The position numbers and the translations under genes are program-made. Below, piece after piece: positions 27,777-36,268 of a DNA stretch of 64,000 nucleotides. The stretch's first letter is position 1, and each line of letters opens with the position of its first letter. This DNA comes from Lujinxingia sediminis (lineage in GTDB: Bacteria > Myxococcota_A > Bradymonadia > Bradymonadales > Bradymonadaceae): NCBI RefSeq assembly GCF_004005565.1, contig NZ_SADD01000004.1:186001-250000 (forward strand). Direction: 5' to 3'. Below the pieces are notes generated by a model. It did no database searches. It saw only the letters and a program-made list of their open reading frames with translations, and was not told the DNA's origin.

Positions 27777-29159
27777 ATGTTCGCGCAACGACTTCATACT
27801 CTGCTTCTCTGCGGCGGCCTGGCCACCGCCTCCCTGGCCTGTGGCCCCGACTTCTCGGCCGACGCCCTGGGCGACTTTTCCAACTTTGAGCCTCAGCGCC
27901 CCGACTTTGGAGACGAGCAGCACACGCCCCCTCCCACCTACGAGGGTGAGAACGCCATGGTCATCGAGGCCATCGAGCGCTACCGCACCGGTAACGACCT
28001 TCATAAAAAAGTCGTTACCCGCACCTGCAGCCCCAATGGCGGCGTCTGCCACAACCAATCGGAGTACCCCGACCTTCGCACCCCGGCCAACTTCCTGGCC
28101 ACCATCAACGCCCCCTGCAACGTGCAGCCCGGCGACTGGACCTCGGTCGATGATCGCTGCGAGCAGAGCGGCGACCGCTTCATCATCGGTGGGCAGAACG
28201 CCGCGGAGGTTGAAATCGGACATGTCGAATACATCGCCGGCGACATCGGCGACTACCGCGCCGAAGACATGGTCCCCGAGCCCGGCAGCCCCGGCTTCCA
28301 CGTTTTCCTGCGCGATCCGCTCCCCATCGAGCGCGAAGAGGTCTGGGGCGGAGGCCGCTTCATCCGAACCTTCATCAACGATGAGGGAATCATTGAGGAT
28401 CTTCCCTACGCCACCTTCACCACCCGCTGGTGGATCCTCGACGGCGGCCGCCACCTCGTCGGCGAAGTTCGCAACTACCAGATCGATCAGGTCAATGAGC
28501 TCAACACGGTGGGCATCGTCCAGGGCGACATGAACCGCAACGGCATCTACGGTGCCCGAGAAGAGCGCCCCGCCTCGCTGCTCACCCCGGGCAGCCCCGA
28601 GCGCAGCTACCTCATCGGGCGCATGCGCGGCACGATGATGGGCGAACCCGTCGCCGGCTCTCGCATGCCGCTTGCCAATCAGCCCCTGACCATCCCCGAG
28701 ATGCTCGCCCTCTTCTGCTTTGTCGAGGGCCTGCCCGCCGATGGCAGCTGGCCGGATATGGGCGCGCCCATCAACTACGCCGAATGCAGCTACAGCGACG
28801 ATCCCGAAAACCTCAACCTCCTGGGCGAAGGTGTCACCTGGAAGGGCCGCGTCTCCAAGGTCCTGCAGGCCAACTGCGGCGGCTGCCACGGCGGAAACAA
28901 CCCGGCCGAAGACCTCGACCTGCGTAGCGAAGACGCCTACGAGCATCTCTTTGGCACCTCGGTGCAAAATCCCGAGCTCAAGCTCATTGAGCCCGGCGAG
29001 CCCGAACGCAGCTACCTGTGGCTCAAGCTGATTAACGACGAGAGCATCGAGGGCTACCCGATGCCCTACAACCCGCTGACCGGTGAGGGCAGCCTGCGCG
29101 AAGGCGAGCTCGGTGACATTCAGACCTGGATCACCAACGGCGCCATCCGCGACGAATAG
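27777..29159 (+). CDS. Cytochrome c-like lipoprotein with CX6CH and CxxCH
   Basis: 460 residues, 9 bases after the DUF1501 gene. Signal peptide ending in SLAC. Two candidate haem c sites: CSPNGGVCH (about residues 84-92), which has six rather than two residues between the cysteines, and a canonical CGGCH near residue 364 in VLQANCGGCHGG. The repeated PGSPERSYLIGRMRG / PGEPERSYLWLKLIN followed by MP (GSRMPLANQP, GYPMPYNPL) is typical of the PSCyt1-like cytochromes associated with DUF1549/DUF1501 genes, where the Met may be the sixth haem ligand. Probably the electron-transfer component of the operon. A strong terminator follows. Confidence 0.85.
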   Translation: MFAQRLHTLLLCGGLATASLACGPDFSADALGDFSNFEPQRPDFGDEQHTPPPTYEGENAMVIEAIERYRTGNDLHKKVVTRTCSPNGGVCHNQSEYPDLRTPANFLATINAPCNVQPGDWTSVDDRCEQSGDRFIIGGQNAAEVEIGHVEYIAGDIGDYRAEDMVPEPGSPGFHVFLRDPLPIEREEVWGGGRFIRTFINDEGIIEDLPYATFTTRWWILDGGRHLVGEVRNYQIDQVNELNTVGIVQGDMNRNGIYGAREERPASLLTPGSPERSYLIGRMRGTMMGEPVAGSRMPLANQPLTIPEMLALFCFVEGLPADGSWPDMGAPINYAECSYSDDPENLNLLGEGVTWKGRVSKVLQANCGGCHGGNNPAEDLDLRSEDAYEHLFGTSVQNPELKLIEPGEPERSYLWLKLINDESIEGYPMPYNPLTGEGSLREGELGDIQTWITNGAIRDE

Positions 29160-29188
29160 CCCGCTCACCTCCGCGTTTTTCCCCGGGA

Positions 29189-29220
29189 GCGCTCCACCCT
29201 GAGGTGGAGCGCTTTTCTCT
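29189..29220 (+). terminator. Intrinsic terminator of the DUF1549-DUF1501 operon
   Basis: Perfect 10-bp stem GCGCTCCACC / GGTGGAGCGC with loop CTGA, followed by TTTTCTCT; 30 bases beyond the stop of the cytochrome-like gene. Confidence 0.92.
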
Positions 29221-29412
29221 GCCCGTTGATGCCGCACCCGGGTGCGTGCCAGACCCGCCCGAGGATGCAACTTGAGCTAGCTCACAAGCTCTGGCTATCC
29301 TGCGTCTGCTCGGCGCCGGACGCTCCTGCGTCCCCATGGTGGAGTGGCGCTGTGACGTCGTGCCACAGGCCCCCCAGCCTCCTCATCTTCTCTTTCGCCC
29401 AGGCCACGCGCC

Positions 29413-30192
29413 ATGCTCCACCGCTCACCCCGCATTCTCCTGCTCCAGGCCCGCACCGCCGACGACCCGATGGCTCGCCATGAGCTGGAGGCCTTCGCCA
29501 CCCAGTGCGACCTCGATCTCGATGCTTTCGCCACCTTCAACATCGCCACCACCCCGGCCCGCACCTTCCCCGTCGAGGGCTATGACGCGGTGATGGTCGG
29601 TGGAGCCGGTGCGTTTTCGCTGGTGGAGGGGGGCTTTGACTGGCACCGGGACTTTCTCGATCTGACGCGGCGGCTGATCGAGGCGCGCGTGCCGATGTTT
29701 GCCTCCTGCTTCGGGTTTCAGGCCATCGTCCAGGCCCTGGGCGGCACCCTGGAGCGCGATCCGGAGCGCGCCGAGCTGGGCACCTTCCCGATCGAGCTGA
29801 CCGAGCAAGGCCACAGCGACCCGCTCTTCGGCGAGCTTCCGGAGGTTTTTGATGCGCAGCTCGGGCATAATGACAGCGCGATCACGCTTCCCGATGAGCT
29901 GGTGCACCTGGCCTCCAGCGAGCGCTGCGTGTATCAGGCGGTCAGAGTGCGAGGACGGCCGGTGATCGCCACCCAGTTCCACCCGGAGCTCGGACGTGAG
30001 GGAAATCTGGACCGCTTTCGCAACTACCTCAACAATTACAAACCCGAAGGTCAGACCTTCGAAGAAGCCATGGCCTACGCCGAGCGCATCCACCGCCCCA
30101 GCCCACACGCCTGCGGCCTGCTCAAAGCCTTTGTCGCCGACGTCGCCCTGCACATCGAAGGGCGACGCGCGCTGCAAGCCGGCGATGTCTAA
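29413..30192 (+). CDS. Class I glutamine amidotransferase-like protein
   Basis: 259 residues. Class I GATase fold: nucleophile Cys in FASCFGFQAIV (about residue 98) and QFHPELG with the catalytic His (about 192), Glu two residues on. GAGAFSLVEGG is at the oxyanion region. Stand-alone members act as gamma-glutamyl hydrolases or provide ammonia to a partner synthase; nothing adjacent is an obvious partner. The last ~50 residues (helical, AYAERIHRPSPHACGLLKAFV) extend beyond the domain. No good Shine-Dalgarno is visible at 29413. The 190-base region upstream, after the terminator, shows no gene. Confidence 0.85.
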   Translation: MLHRSPRILLLQARTADDPMARHELEAFATQCDLDLDAFATFNIATTPARTFPVEGYDAVMVGGAGAFSLVEGGFDWHRDFLDLTRRLIEARVPMFASCFGFQAIVQALGGTLERDPERAELGTFPIELTEQGHSDPLFGELPEVFDAQLGHNDSAITLPDELVHLASSERCVYQAVRVRGRPVIATQFHPELGREGNLDRFRNYLNNYKPEGQTFEEAMAYAERIHRPSPHACGLLKAFVADVALHIEGRRALQAGDV

Positions 30193-30228
30193 GTCTCTCC
30201 CCTTCTCATCTTCTGCGACCCACCGACC

Positions 30229-30825
30229 ATGACCCCCGATCCCATCGACGCCTATCTGGCGCGCGCCGAGGCCCGCTGGACCGCCGACGCATCGCTGCCC
30301 GACGCCGACACGCTTCGCCAGCTCGCCATCGACGCAAACTTTGACGCGGACGTCTCCGAGCAGGCCGACGCTCGCGCCCTTGAAGCCACGGCTCAGGCTC
30401 GCGAGCATCTCGCCAACGACGCCGCCGAGTCGGCCGAGCCCCTTCTTCGCCAGGCCGTGCTCCTCTCGCCGGTGCGTCTGGAAGCGCACATGCTGCTGGC
30501 CAGCATCTATGCCCGCCGCTTTGACCTTTCGGGCGATGTCACCCTGCGCCAGCAAGCTCGCCAGCTCGCCATGCGCTGTCAGGAACTCTCGCCGCGCCAC
30601 ACCCCTTCGGCCGAACTTCTCAAATCACTCGGCATGATCGAGCAACGCGACACCATATCCTGGAAGCAAGCCGCGCTCATCACCGCCATTCTCGTCGGCA
30701 TCAGCGCCTCCATGTCACTTTGCGTGCGCTACACGATGGTCCCCCCCGAGGACGAAAACGCCCGCGAAGACGTTCGCGAGCATTTCGAACAGACGCCCCC
30801 GCCTCAAGAGGTCCCCTCCCGCTGA
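30229..30825 (+). CDS. TPR-like protein with single C-terminal TM helix
   Basis: 198 residues, not recognised as a named family. Residues ~45-135 are helical with TPR-like spacing (AEPLLRQAVLLSPVRLEAHMLLASIYARRF...ARQLAMRCQELSP). One transmembrane helix (QAALITAILVGISASMSLCV, about 145-165) is followed by an acidic tail ending in Pro-rich sequence. Topology suggests a cytosolic TPR domain anchored in the inner membrane. It follows the amidotransferase by 36 bases with no terminator, so they may be cotranscribed, and is convergent with sspB (8 bases apart). Confidence 0.75.
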   Translation: MTPDPIDAYLARAEARWTADASLPDADTLRQLAIDANFDADVSEQADARALEATAQAREHLANDAAESAEPLLRQAVLLSPVRLEAHMLLASIYARRFDLSGDVTLRQQARQLAMRCQELSPRHTPSAELLKSLGMIEQRDTISWKQAALITAILVGISASMSLCVRYTMVPPEDENAREDVREHFEQTPPPQEVPSR

Positions 30826-30833
30826 CATCGCGT

Positions 30834-31427
30834 TTAGCCCTTCGGCCCGCCGCTCACCGGTTCAAAAACATAGCCCTCACCGGTCTCATGGGCGTAGAGC
30901 ATCCCGATCGCCGCCCAGGGGATGTCGCAGAAGAAACGTTTGCCTTGAAACGAAAGCGACGCCCGCACCCCCTGGCCATCATAGTCGAAATCCGTCAGAT
31001 GAAAGTTATGCGAGAAGTTCAGGCGCAGCTCCGGCTGCCCCTGAAAACGCGACGGAACACTCACGCCATCGACCCGCGGGTCCAGGGTCACCATGACCAT
31101 CCCCTCTTCAATCAACCGGGAGAAGAGCGCGAGTTTAGCTGCCGAACGGGGGTCGTCGGGCGCTTTGGGCAGGTCCGGTGTGGGTGAACGCCGGGTGTCC
31201 TGACGGCCAAAAGGAAGACGCACGACATTGTCCACCTCCTCAGCCTCGTCCTCCCCCGGGGACGCACCACCCTCGTCGACCTTCTCGTCAGCCGTCGAGG
31301 GTTGGGCCTGATGCGTCTCCTGCACCGCGTCGACCTCTTCGGACCCCTGACCTTCCTCTTCACTGGTTTCTTGCGCCGGAAAGAGCCTGCGAACCTTCCC
31401 CGTTAACTCGTCGTCGCGCTCGCTCAT
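30834..31427 (-). CDS. sspB: ClpXP adaptor SspB-like protein with acidic N-terminal extension
   Basis: 197 residues. Residues ~100-190 match the SspB substrate-binding domain: LIEEGMVMVTLDPRVDGVSVP, LRLNFSHNFHLTDFDYDGQGVRASLSFQGK, and IPWAAIGMLYAHETGEGYVFEP, parallel to E. coli SspB (PLAAVLAIYARENGAGTMFEPE). SspB delivers ssrA-tagged proteins to ClpXP. Two differences: an N-terminal ~85-residue Glu-rich extension, and almost no tail after the domain, so the usual C-terminal ClpX-docking peptide is missing. A NVVRLPFGRQ motif at about 68-77 might replace it (inference). Minus strand, downstream of the histidine kinase gene. Confidence 0.82.
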   Translation of the reverse strand: MSERDDELTGKVRRLFPAQETSEEEGQGSEEVDAVQETHQAQPSTADEKVDEGGASPGEDEAEEVDNVVRLPFGRQDTRRSPTPDLPKAPDDPRSAAKLALFSRLIEEGMVMVTLDPRVDGVSVPSRFQGQPELRLNFSHNFHLTDFDYDGQGVRASLSFQGKRFFCDIPWAAIGMLYAHETGEGYVFEPVSGGPKG

Positions 31428-31471
31428 CTGCGTGCTCCTCGTTTGAACTCTTACGTGGGTATCGAGCCAAC

Positions 31472-31523
31472 CTGCCCGATGGTGGGACCTGCGCCCCCGA
31501 AATCAACTTTCCCCATCGGGCAG
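31472..31523 (-). terminator. Inverted repeat at the end of the histidine kinase gene
   Basis: Arms CTGCCCGATGG (31472-31482) and CCATCGGGCAG (31513-31523), 11 bp perfect, with a 30-nt loop; one arm lies inside the last codons of the kinase. No U-run. Possibly a terminator or processing structure between the kinase and sspB. Confidence 0.35.
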
Positions 31524-33602
31524 CGTGCGAATGCGCGCCCCGGAAAGCCGATGCGCCTGCTCTCGCGCCCGATGCTCCTCATTCGCCCGGACCAGCGCGG
31601 CGACAATACCGCGCAAATTCGCAAGTTCGAAAGGCTTACGCAACCAGGGGTTGGGAAGTTCATCGAGCATCAGGCGCTGAGAACGTGAACAGGCGCTGGC
31701 CGTCATCGCCACCAGCCGCTGCCAGTAGCGAGGAGCGTGCCGCCGCACCCATTGCACGGTCTCCAGGCCCGCGCCACCGCGCAGGCGCACATCGCAGATC
31801 ACCACGTCATACTCCGGCAAGGCTCGCGCCAGCGCCCGGGAGGCCTCCTCCACATCGGTGACCACATCGACATCGTGCTGGGCGCGAAGCACCCGTTTTA
31901 AGCTCGCCCCGATGGTCGGGTCCGGATCGACCACCAGCACCTTGCCCCGTCGCTCACTCTCCATCTCGTTCTCATAGACCTCAAAGATCTGGGTGGTCGG
32001 CTCGCTGGCCGCCGGCAGACGAAGACGCATCAAACAGCCCCCCTGCTCGCCACGCTCTGCGCGGATCTCTCCGCCGCAATCGGCCACGATCTGATGACAG
32101 ATCGCAAGCCCAAGCCCGGTGCCCCGCGACGCCTCTTTGGTCGTGATAAAGGGCTCGAAAACATGGGGTACGAGCGCCTCATCAATACCCGGGCCGTTAT
32201 CTTCAAACTCCACCCAGACCCAGTCTCCTTCCTGGTAGGAACGCACCACAACCCGAGGTTGACCCACCGCGGCATCGCTGAGCGCATGCGCCGCATTGAT
32301 GAGCAGGTTCATAAAGATCTGCCCGAGCTGCGCCTGACTCATCGTCACCGGCGAGGTTGACGCAAGTCGAAGGTCAATCTCAATGCGCGGCCCCATCTCG
32401 CCGCGCGCCATGCGCACCGAGGAGTAGAGCGGCTGATCGATCCAGGTCGCCGAGGGCATCCCCCGCTCCAGAGCCGAAAAACTCTGAATGCTCTCGACCA
32501 CCCCGCGAATGCGCTCCGCCCCCTCCAACGCCGATCGCAGCCCGGCAAAAACCTCCCCCAGACCGTGGCTCTCCCCCTCAAAGCCGCGCTCACCCATCCA
32601 CACATCGAGTTCTTCAAGCGCAAAGTCGAGGTTGGCGTGCACGTACGAGAGCGGGTTGTTGATCTCATGGCCCACCGTTGCAGCCATGGTTCCCATGACC
32701 ACCAGGCGATCCATGCGCAACCGCTCGGCCAGGATCGCCTTTTTCTCGGCCACACCACTGATCATCAGCTGCATAGCGTCGCGTCCATCAAACACAATGG
32801 GCTGGGCGCTGGCCTCCACGCTCAGCGTGCTCCCATCGACGCGAACCGCCCAGGCTTCGGCGCTCTCCACGCTTTCATTCTGCTCCACCGACTCCAGATA
32901 CGCCCCGGAGCGCCAGCCGTCGAAGAGCTCCGCCAGGCGCCTCGCCACAAAGTCCTGCGGACTCATTCCCCAGAGCCGGTGAGCGGCCTGGTTGGCAAAG
33001 AGCACCTCATCGCCGCCCACCACCACAATCGCCGAGCGTGACATCTCCACCACCGATCGATGCCGCGCCTCGCTCTCCCGTAACGCCTCGCTGACCAGCG
33101 CGCTGCTCAAGAGGAGCCCGGCCTGGCTGGCCGCAACCTTCAAGAGTTCCAGATGCCAGGCGGTAAACGCATCGGTGATGCGATGCACCGAGGCGTAGAT
33201 CACCCCGGCGATACGTCCCTCAATGGTGTAGGGCGCGCAGATCGCGCTGCGCAGACTCAACTCCATGATCGACGGCGCTCGCCCCAGCACCGGGTGATTG
33301 GGCAGGTCGTTGACCAGCAATGGCTGACCACTCTCAAAGACCCGGTTGACGATGCTCGTCGAGAAGCCCTCGTCGTCATCGCTCTCGCTGAGATCGTCCC
33401 CATATTCGCTGTTAGCCTGCGCGCGGATCTCCAACCTCTGGCTGCGGCTGGTAAAGAGATAGACGTGGTCGGCGTTGGTCAACTCACGCGTCGCCTCGAC
33501 AAGTCGCCGCAATGCCCCGCCCTCGGCCTGCCCCGACAACACATGCCTTGTAAACTCGTAGAGTTTACGAAGGCCCTCCAGCTCGCTGGTTGACTCGCTC
33601 AT
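31503..33602 (-). CDS. Hybrid sensor histidine kinase (GAF-PAS-HisKA-HATPase-REC)
   Basis: About 699 residues from the ATG at 33602 (GGTGGAG just upstream); an upstream in-frame start at 33680 lacks support. Order: GAF domain (~20-170; NADHVYLF, SAICAPYTIEGRIAGVIYA), PAS (~180-290; RSAIVVVGGDEVLFANQAAHRLWGM), HisKA with phospho-acceptor His312 in GHEINNPL, HATPase with N box NLLINAAHAL, DNGPGIDE and GTGLGLAIC, then a C-terminal receiver whose phospho-acceptor Asp is in VVICDVRLRG (around 627), with the conserved Lys in LRKPFEL. No membrane segment, so it is a cytosolic sensor. GAF and PAS suggest a small-molecule or redox signal. No output domain or separate regulator nearby. Confidence 0.92.
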   Translation of the reverse strand: MSESTSELEGLRKLYEFTRHVLSGQAEGGALRRLVEATRELTNADHVYLFTSRSQRLEIRAQANSEYGDDLSESDDDEGFSTSIVNRVFESGQPLLVNDLPNHPVLGRAPSIMELSLRSAICAPYTIEGRIAGVIYASVHRITDAFTAWHLELLKVAASQAGLLLSSALVSEALRESEARHRSVVEMSRSAIVVVGGDEVLFANQAAHRLWGMSPQDFVARRLAELFDGWRSGAYLESVEQNESVESAEAWAVRVDGSTLSVEASAQPIVFDGRDAMQLMISGVAEKKAILAERLRMDRLVVMGTMAATVGHEINNPLSYVHANLDFALEELDVWMGERGFEGESHGLGEVFAGLRSALEGAERIRGVVESIQSFSALERGMPSATWIDQPLYSSVRMARGEMGPRIEIDLRLASTSPVTMSQAQLGQIFMNLLINAAHALSDAAVGQPRVVVRSYQEGDWVWVEFEDNGPGIDEALVPHVFEPFITTKEASRGTGLGLAICHQIVADCGGEIRAERGEQGGCLMRLRLPAASEPTTQIFEVYENEMESERRGKVLVVDPDPTIGASLKRVLRAQHDVDVVTDVEEASRALARALPEYDVVICDVRLRGGAGLETVQWVRRHAPRYWQRLVAMTASACSRSQRLMLDELPNPWLRKPFELANLRGIVAALVRANEEHRAREQAHRLSGARIRTLPDGES

Positions 33603-33844
33603 CGGCTCCACCTCGCCATGGGATTCCTCTCGATTAAAGTTCCATGATATAGATCTACCGTCCCAAAATAGAAAGAGCACGGCTTGAAAATCACTCGCCC
33701 CCCCGGGCGGTGCTCAGGCTCGCCGGCGCTCCGAGCGCGCCCTGGCCTCGCTCCACGGCTCCGAGAGGCCACCGAGGGTGCGCACACGCGACCCGCACCA
33801 GCGATCGCTCCGCCCGCTCGCCAACTGATCATGATGGAGGTTCG

Positions 33845-36247
33845 ATGTCCGCATCCACACCCGGTGCCACTCACCCCGATCTCGAAGCGCTGCAGGAACT
33901 TCTCGACTCACGTCCGCTTCTCCCCTTGCTCCCGATGATCTACATGGCCTGGGCCGATGGCGAACTTCACGAACGTGAACTCCTCGAGTTGCGAGAGCGC
34001 ATGACGACGAAGCTGGGCCTGAGCGCCAGCGATCAACAGGTGCTCGCCAGCTGGCTCGACCCTCAGAATCCGCCCGGTCCGGTGGCCCTGCGCTACCTCT
34101 TACGCGCGTTGCACCGCGACGCAGACGCGCTGGCCACCGATGAACGCCTGAGCCTGGCCGAGCTGGGTCTGCGTATGGCCCGTACCGCGCCGCCCGAAGA
34201 GGGCTCCCCCGGCGAGGAGGAGCTGCGCACCTCCCTGCGCGAGATCGAGGATGCGCTGGGCGTTGTGAGCACGGAAGCCGCCGAACACCTTCGCCCCGAG
34301 CCCCGCGAACACCCCGCACAGCCGCCCTCACGCAACCTCGACTTTGAGCCCGACAAACTCGGCGAACTCCTCGACGCCCCTCACCAGACCACCCGGCAGA
34401 TGGTGCGCGACCTGCTCGCCAGCGACGCCTTCGCATACAACGACGGCCTCCCCCTCAAAGACTACCGCGAGCTGGTTGTAACCTGGCTCAGAGCCCTGGC
34501 CGACGCCGGCATTGGCGAGCGCTGCGTACCCGAGAAACGCGCCGACGGCACCCGCGATATGAGCGAGTTTCTGGCGATCTTCGAGTCACTCGGTCACTTC
34601 GACTTGAGCCTGCTGGTGAAGTTCGGTGTGCAGTTCGGCCTCTTCGGCGGCTCCATCATGTTTATGGGCACCGAGCATCACCACCGCACGTACCTGCCGC
34701 GCGTGGCCAGCCTGGAGCTGCAGGGCTGCTACGCAATGACCGAGATGGGTCGCGGCTCCAACGTACGCGAATTGGAAACGACCGCCACCTACGAGCACGC
34801 ATCCAGGTCCTTCATCATCCACACCCCCACCGAGACCGCGCGCAAAGAGTGGATCGGCGGGGCGGGAACCTACGCGACCCTGGCGACCGTCTACGCCCGG
34901 CTCATCGTTGAGGGTGTCAACCACGGGGTGCACGCCCTGCTCGTTCCCATCCGGGACGACCAGGGCCAGCCGATGCCCGGGGTGCGTATCGAAGACCAGG
35001 GGCTAAAGATGGGGCTCAACGGCGTGGACAACGGTCGCATCTGGTTTGACCAGGTGCGCGTACCTCGCGAGAACCTCCTCAACCGCTACGGCAACGTCAG
35101 CGAAGACGGCCATTATGAGAGCCCCATCCCCGGCCCCAACAAACGCTTCTTCACCATGCTCGGCACCCTGGTGGCCGGTCGTCTCGGCGTGAGCGCCGCC
35201 GGGCTAAGCGCCGCCAAATCCGCGCTGACCATCGCCACTCGCTACAGCGATCAGCGCCGCCAATTCGGACCGGCCGGAGCCCCCGAGATTCCGGTGCTCG
35301 ACTACCGCATGCAGCAACGCGCACTGTTGCCCCGCATCGCCACCGCCTACGCGCTGACCTTTGCGCTGCGCGAGCTCACACGTCGCTACAACAGCGTCGA
35401 TCCCGATCGTCGGCAGACCGAAGCGCTGGCCGCCGGACTCAAGGCCTACGCCTCGAACTTCGCTCTGGGAGCCTCTCAGGCCGCCCGTGAAGCCTGTGGG
35501 GGCCAGGGCTACCTCTGGCTCAACCGCATCCCGGCCATTCGCACCGACGTCGACGTCTTCGCCACCTTCGAAGGCGCCAACGTGGTGATGTTGCAGCAGG
35601 TCGCCAAGGCCCGCATCGGCGAATACGCCCATGAGCTCAACGACGGCAACGTCTTCACCATGGCCCGGGTACTGGCCCGGCAGGCCACCCGCACCCTCTC
35701 GGAAACCAACCCCCTCGTCACCCGCAACACCGACACCAAACACCTCGACGACGCCGACTTCCAGCTCAGCGCTCTGAGCTACCGCGAGAACGATCTGGTC
35801 GCCGGTGTGGCGCGCCGCATCAAGCGCCGCATCGACGAGGGCATGGACAGCTTTGAGGCGTTTAACGACTGCCAGGATCACGTCATCGCGGTGGCCAACG
35901 CCAACATCGAGCGTTTCGTGCTGGAGTGCTTCATCGATGCCGAAAAGGCCACCGAGGAAGCCTCGCTTCGCCGCGCTCTGAGCCAACTTCGTAGACTCTT
36001 CGCGCTGAGCATCATCGAAAGCGACATGGCCTGGTTTCTGGAAAATAGCTACGTCCAGGGAGCCAAAGCCGCTGCGATCCGCGACCGGGTCAACAGCCTC
36101 TGCTCCGAGCTCCGACCCGACGCAGTGGCCTTTGTCGACGCGTTTCAGATCCCCGATGCCCTGCTCTCGGCGCCGATCGCGTTTGCCGATGGCAAAGCTC
36201 CGGCCGACGCGCAGACGCAACACGCCCGCGGCATCGCCACGCCTTGA
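33845..36247 (+). CDS. TerB-like domain fused to acyl-CoA oxidase/dehydrogenase
   Basis: About 800 residues; ATG at 33845 after GGAGG (4 nt). Residues ~20-140 resemble a TerB-type helical domain: PLLPMIYMAWADGELHERELLELRERM, with an acidic D-G-x-h-x-x-x-E pattern. From about 170 on it is an acyl-CoA oxidase: LGHFDLSLLVKFGVQFGLFGG, CYAMTEMGRGSNVRELETTATY (flavin/acyl binding), EWIGGAG, LKMGLNGVDNGRIWFDQVRVPRENLL, and the catalytic-base region FATFEGANVVMLQQVAK, like TYEGDNTVL in peroxisomal oxidases. Predicted FAD-dependent alpha,beta-dehydrogenation of acyl-CoA, perhaps using O2. The TerB-like region could bind metal or target the enzyme to a membrane; unusual fusion. Confidence 0.88.
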   Translation: MSASTPGATHPDLEALQELLDSRPLLPLLPMIYMAWADGELHERELLELRERMTTKLGLSASDQQVLASWLDPQNPPGPVALRYLLRALHRDADALATDERLSLAELGLRMARTAPPEEGSPGEEELRTSLREIEDALGVVSTEAAEHLRPEPREHPAQPPSRNLDFEPDKLGELLDAPHQTTRQMVRDLLASDAFAYNDGLPLKDYRELVVTWLRALADAGIGERCVPEKRADGTRDMSEFLAIFESLGHFDLSLLVKFGVQFGLFGGSIMFMGTEHHHRTYLPRVASLELQGCYAMTEMGRGSNVRELETTATYEHASRSFIIHTPTETARKEWIGGAGTYATLATVYARLIVEGVNHGVHALLVPIRDDQGQPMPGVRIEDQGLKMGLNGVDNGRIWFDQVRVPRENLLNRYGNVSEDGHYESPIPGPNKRFFTMLGTLVAGRLGVSAAGLSAAKSALTIATRYSDQRRQFGPAGAPEIPVLDYRMQQRALLPRIATAYALTFALRELTRRYNSVDPDRRQTEALAAGLKAYASNFALGASQAAREACGGQGYLWLNRIPAIRTDVDVFATFEGANVVMLQQVAKARIGEYAHELNDGNVFTMARVLARQATRTLSETNPLVTRNTDTKHLDDADFQLSALSYRENDLVAGVARRIKRRIDEGMDSFEAFNDCQDHVIAVANANIERFVLECFIDAEKATEEASLRRALSQLRRLFALSIIESDMAWFLENSYVQGAKAAAIRDRVNSLCSELRPDAVAFVDAFQIPDALLSAPIAFADGKAPADAQTQHARGIATP

Positions 36248-36268
36248 CGCCCCCTTCTACGCCCGACC

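Noticed and set aside
27396-29270. Long minus-strand frame opposite the haem lipoprotein
   Set aside because: Low-complexity Ala/Gly/Val composition, no start signal, and the plus strand has lipobox and CxxCH motifs.
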